17,311 nt of DNA from DATGZX01 sp035296965. GTDB lineage: Bacteria; Planctomycetota; Planctomycetia; Gemmatales; Gemmataceae. The stretch is taken from the NCBI GenBank assembly GCA_035296965.1, contig DATGZX010000402.1, positions 1 to 17,311 of the forward strand. Direction: 5' to 3'. Positions 15,427-17,311 of this stretch are shown here, piece after piece; positions within the stretch are counted from its first letter, which is position 1; every line of letters starts with the position of its first letter. The notes below the pieces were generated by a model that ran no database searches, was not told the origin of the DNA, and was given only the letters and a program-made list of their open reading frames with translations. The translations under genes and the position numbers were made by a program.

Positions 15427-15453
15427 AAAGGGCAGGCTCATCGCCTGCCCTTT
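15427..15453. terminator. Bidirectional intrinsic terminator
   Basis: AAAGGGCAGGC (15427-15437) pairs perfectly with GCCTGCCCTTT (15443-15453) over a five-base TCATC loop. The A and T ends make it usable from both sides. It lies between the stops of the convergent kinase and oxidoreductase genes. Confidence 0.88.
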
Positions 15454-15475
15454 CGTGTCGCTTGCGACTGAAATA

Positions 15476-16846
15476 TCAGAACTCACGTTTCTTGGTGATA
15501 CCCGGCCGCGGGACGGGATACTTACCTTCAGAATCAGAAAGTAATGGAGCGGCAGAAGCCATCGTTAGCTCGTCGAGACCGGGTGCCAGTTCATGCTCAT
15601 GATTCAGCATTTGGTCAAACGTGATGAGCTGGCCGGTGTGTGCTGACATGCGGCCCATGGCGGTGACGAGACTGGCTTCGGCACCGCGCTTCGCCTCGTT
15701 GTAGGGCCTGTCCTTGCGTATCGCTTCCACCAGGTGGTCCCACTCTAGCTGATAGGGGTCCGGTTCTTCGGACGGGAAACGCCAGAGGAGGTCTTTGCTG
15801 GAAAAGTTCTGGCCTTTGAACAACCGGCAGTGGGCTGGGCTGTGCCCCGACGACGAGATAATCGCCGAGCCTTTGGTCCCGTGCGCGTAACTGGCGAATT
15901 CCTGGTAGCAACCGGGAATCGTCCGGCCCTCGAGGAGCAATTTGGCGCCATCCGGGAATGTGTACTCAATGGAGTAGACATCGAAGTTTTGATCGATATT
16001 TTTGCCGCGATAGTGGCGGCCGCCTGCACCCTTGGCTTGCACGGGCCATGCGTCTTTCATCCAGCAGCATTCGTCAATGTTGTGGATCAAGAAGTCGCTG
16101 TAGCATCCGCCGCTGGCCCAGAGGAAGGAGTGGAAGCGCTTGATCTGATAAAGCAGCTCGCTGATTCCTTCTGGCTTACGTGGTGAAGCCTCCATGGCGG
16201 TCCGGCCTGCCATGCGATAGGCACGCAAGAGCACCAGGTCGCCAATCTGACCGGCCTTGAGGCGGTCGAATAGCTCATGGCGGGCCGCACAGTGCCGGCA
16301 CATCAGACCAACTCCGACCTTGAGGTTCTTCTTTTTGGATTCCTCTGCCAGCTTCAGTATCTTGCGGGTGCTCGGCCCGTCTACCGAGACTGGCTTCTCC
16401 ATGAAAACATTGATTCCCTTCTGGATGGCGTAGGTGAAGTGCACCCAGCGAAAGGCGGGCGGCGTCGCGAAGATTGCCACGTCGCCAGGCCGAAGGCAAT
16501 CCATGGCCTTCTTGTAAGCGTCGAAGCCGATAAACTTGTGGCTCTCGGAAACGTCTACCTGCTTCGGAAAGTTCGACTGGAGCTGGTGGTAACTATTACT
16601 AAGCCGCTCGGGGAATACGTCGGCCATGGCAATGAGTTTGATGGGTCCGCTCTTTGTGGAAAGCGCGTTGCCTGCTGCCCCAGTGCCGCGGCCGCCGCAG
16701 CCAACCAGGACAACCTGGATGGTGTTGCTTTCGCCGGCATGGACATAGGGTACGGCGACACCTGCCAGGGCCGACGCCACGGCGACCTCGCCTGTCTTCT
16801 TGATCAATTCGCGGCGTGACAGGCCGCCATTCGTAGCCTCGCTCAT
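15476..16846 (-). CDS. Gfo/Idh/MocA-family oxidoreductase with Tat signal
   Basis: A 456-residue NAD(P)-dependent dehydrogenase-like protein. The N-terminus LSRRELIKKTGEVAVASALAGVAVPYVHA (9-37) is a twin-arginine signal, so the protein is probably exported with cofactor bound. The Rossmann dinucleotide loop is VLVGCGGRGTGAAG (46-59), the EKP motif is at 150-152 (FMEKPVSVDG) and the likely catalytic region is DFLIHNIDECCW (251-262, H255). Members act on sugars, inositols or glycosides; exported planctomycete versions are numerous and mostly uncharacterised, with some related enzymes removing sugars by a redox mechanism. Start ATG 16846 has a strong AGGAG about 7 bases upstream. It is transcribed alone, converging on the sugar kinase. 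Substrate not predictable here. Confidence 0.93.
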   Translation of the reverse strand: MSEATNGGLSRRELIKKTGEVAVASALAGVAVPYVHAGESNTIQVVLVGCGGRGTGAAGNALSTKSGPIKLIAMADVFPERLSNSYHQLQSNFPKQVDVSESHKFIGFDAYKKAMDCLRPGDVAIFATPPAFRWVHFTYAIQKGINVFMEKPVSVDGPSTRKILKLAEESKKKNLKVGVGLMCRHCAARHELFDRLKAGQIGDLVLLRAYRMAGRTAMEASPRKPEGISELLYQIKRFHSFLWASGGCYSDFLIHNIDECCWMKDAWPVQAKGAGGRHYRGKNIDQNFDVYSIEYTFPDGAKLLLEGRTIPGCYQEFASYAHGTKGSAIISSSGHSPAHCRLFKGQNFSSKDLLWRFPSEEPDPYQLEWDHLVEAIRKDRPYNEAKRGAEASLVTAMGRMSAHTGQLITFDQMLNHEHELAPGLDELTMASAAPLLSDSEGKYPVPRPGITKKREF

Positions 16847-17273
16847 TATGAATCTCCTCGGCTGTTAGGTGGGTAGCGAACGAAGGCAGTACTAACTAGT
16901 CTCCAGGTATTTGCCGCCAATGTCAACTAGCTGTTGCTCAATCAGCCTGCGAATCGGCAGCTACGAGGGCCCTCGACTCGAACGATCCCACACGAGAAAT
17001 GCGAGAGCGGAATCTCGCAAGACATTGGCAGCAAAGTGCTGCCGAAAAGGACCGGCAATCTGGTGGGCGTCGATTCCATGAGAATCGTTCAGACCTGCCT
17101 AACCGCACAACTTGCAGTACATTCCGGTCCGGCGAATTAGTCAGTTCAAACAGGAAACTGCCACCAGCGCTATCCCAGGGCGAACGCATCAAACTCCACC
17201 TCAATTATTGAGAGGGCCTTGATTGGGACAAGTGTACAGGCCTACGATTCTTCCGGACTTTCACCTATTTCCC
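16847..17273. other. Gene-free region with several small hairpins
   Basis: No convincing coding region lies in these 427 bases. Visible structure: a perfect 12-base palindrome CGAGGGCCCTCG (16964-16975), then three stem-loops. These are TGCGAGA/TCTCGCA (17000-17006 with 17013-17019), GGCAGC/GCTGCC (17027-17032 with 17038-17043) and CGATTC/GAATCG (17071-17076 with 17082-17087). The stretch must hold the promoter of the minus-strand oxidoreductase near 16860-16920 and the leader of the gene starting at 17284. A structured RNA or decayed sequence is possible. Confidence 0.5.
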
Positions 17274-17283
17274 GGAGGAACGC

Positions 17284-17311
17284 ATGGTTGCTACTACTCA
17301 CGTGGGGTTGT
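17284..17311 (+). CDS. Start of an unidentified gene (5' end only)
   Basis: ATG 17284 is preceded by a strong ribosome binding site, GGAGGAA (17274-17280), with five bases between GGAGG and the ATG. Nine codons are visible (MVATTHVGL) before the window ends. Nothing can be said about function. It is divergent from the oxidoreductase gene, about 440 bases away. Confidence 0.6.

Noticed and set aside
15830..16819. Plus-strand ORFs of 118 and 180 residues opposite the oxidoreductase
   Set aside because: Antisense shadows of a complete, motif-rich Gfo/Idh/MocA gene.
16972..16995. tRNA T-arm-like sequence (GACTCGAAC)
   Set aside because: No matching acceptor, anticodon or D arms could be built around it.
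16938..17211. Short ORFs on both strands in the gap before 17284
   Set aside because: They overlap each other on opposite strands, have cysteine- and arginine-rich low-quality composition, lack clear ribosome binding sites and match no known family.

Overview
This window very probably comes from a member of the Planctomycetota. The evidence is its combination of families. It has two Tat-exported DUF1501 proteins, a Tat-exported Gfo/Idh/MocA oxidoreductase, a Cys4 zinc-ribbon protein with a proline-rich linker and membrane helices, and a stand-alone B12-binding radical SAM protein. It is GC-rich, mixes ATG, GTG and TTG starts, and has intergenic regions loaded with hairpins. I cannot assign a genus. 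No rRNA, tRNA, CRISPR array, transposase or phage gene was seen.

Layout. Bases 1-230 hold a palindromic GC-rich repeat. On the minus strand, an RraA-family aldolase-like gene (1465-2124) is followed after 43 bases by a class V aminotransferase (231-1421). Divergent from them is a DUF1501 gene (2371-3684) with a clear intrinsic terminator. A B12-binding radical SAM gene (3778-5610) lies convergent to it on the minus strand. From 5774 a long plus-strand run begins: NAD(P)H-hydrate dehydratase nnrD, a zinc-ribbon four-helix membrane protein, a 172-base long-arm inverted-repeat element, moeA, lnt (apolipoprotein N-acyltransferase), a membrane-anchored alpha/beta hydrolase, a second DUF1501 gene, a hairpin-rich gap, and an FGGY sugar kinase resembling sedoheptulokinase. 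A bidirectional terminator (15427-15453) separates the kinase from the convergent minus-strand oxidoreductase (15476-16846). The window ends in 437 gene-free but hairpin-containing bases and the first nine codons of a new gene.

How the genes fit together. Most are housekeeping or accessory genes with no single shared pathway: cofactor repair (nnrD), molybdenum cofactor (moeA), lipoprotein maturation (lnt), and sugar metabolism (kinase, and perhaps the oxidoreductase). The closest links are lnt with the hydrolase (40-base gap, both membrane-associated) and rraA with the aminotransferase.

The strongest unexplained signals are non-coding: three unrelated palindromic or hairpin elements at 44-157, 7789-7960 and 13628-13896, plus a structured tail at 16964-17087. 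I did not find a convincing new multi-gene system such as a defence, secretion or biosynthetic cassette. The protein-level unknowns most worth following are the zinc-ribbon membrane protein and the radical SAM protein with its long C-terminal extension.
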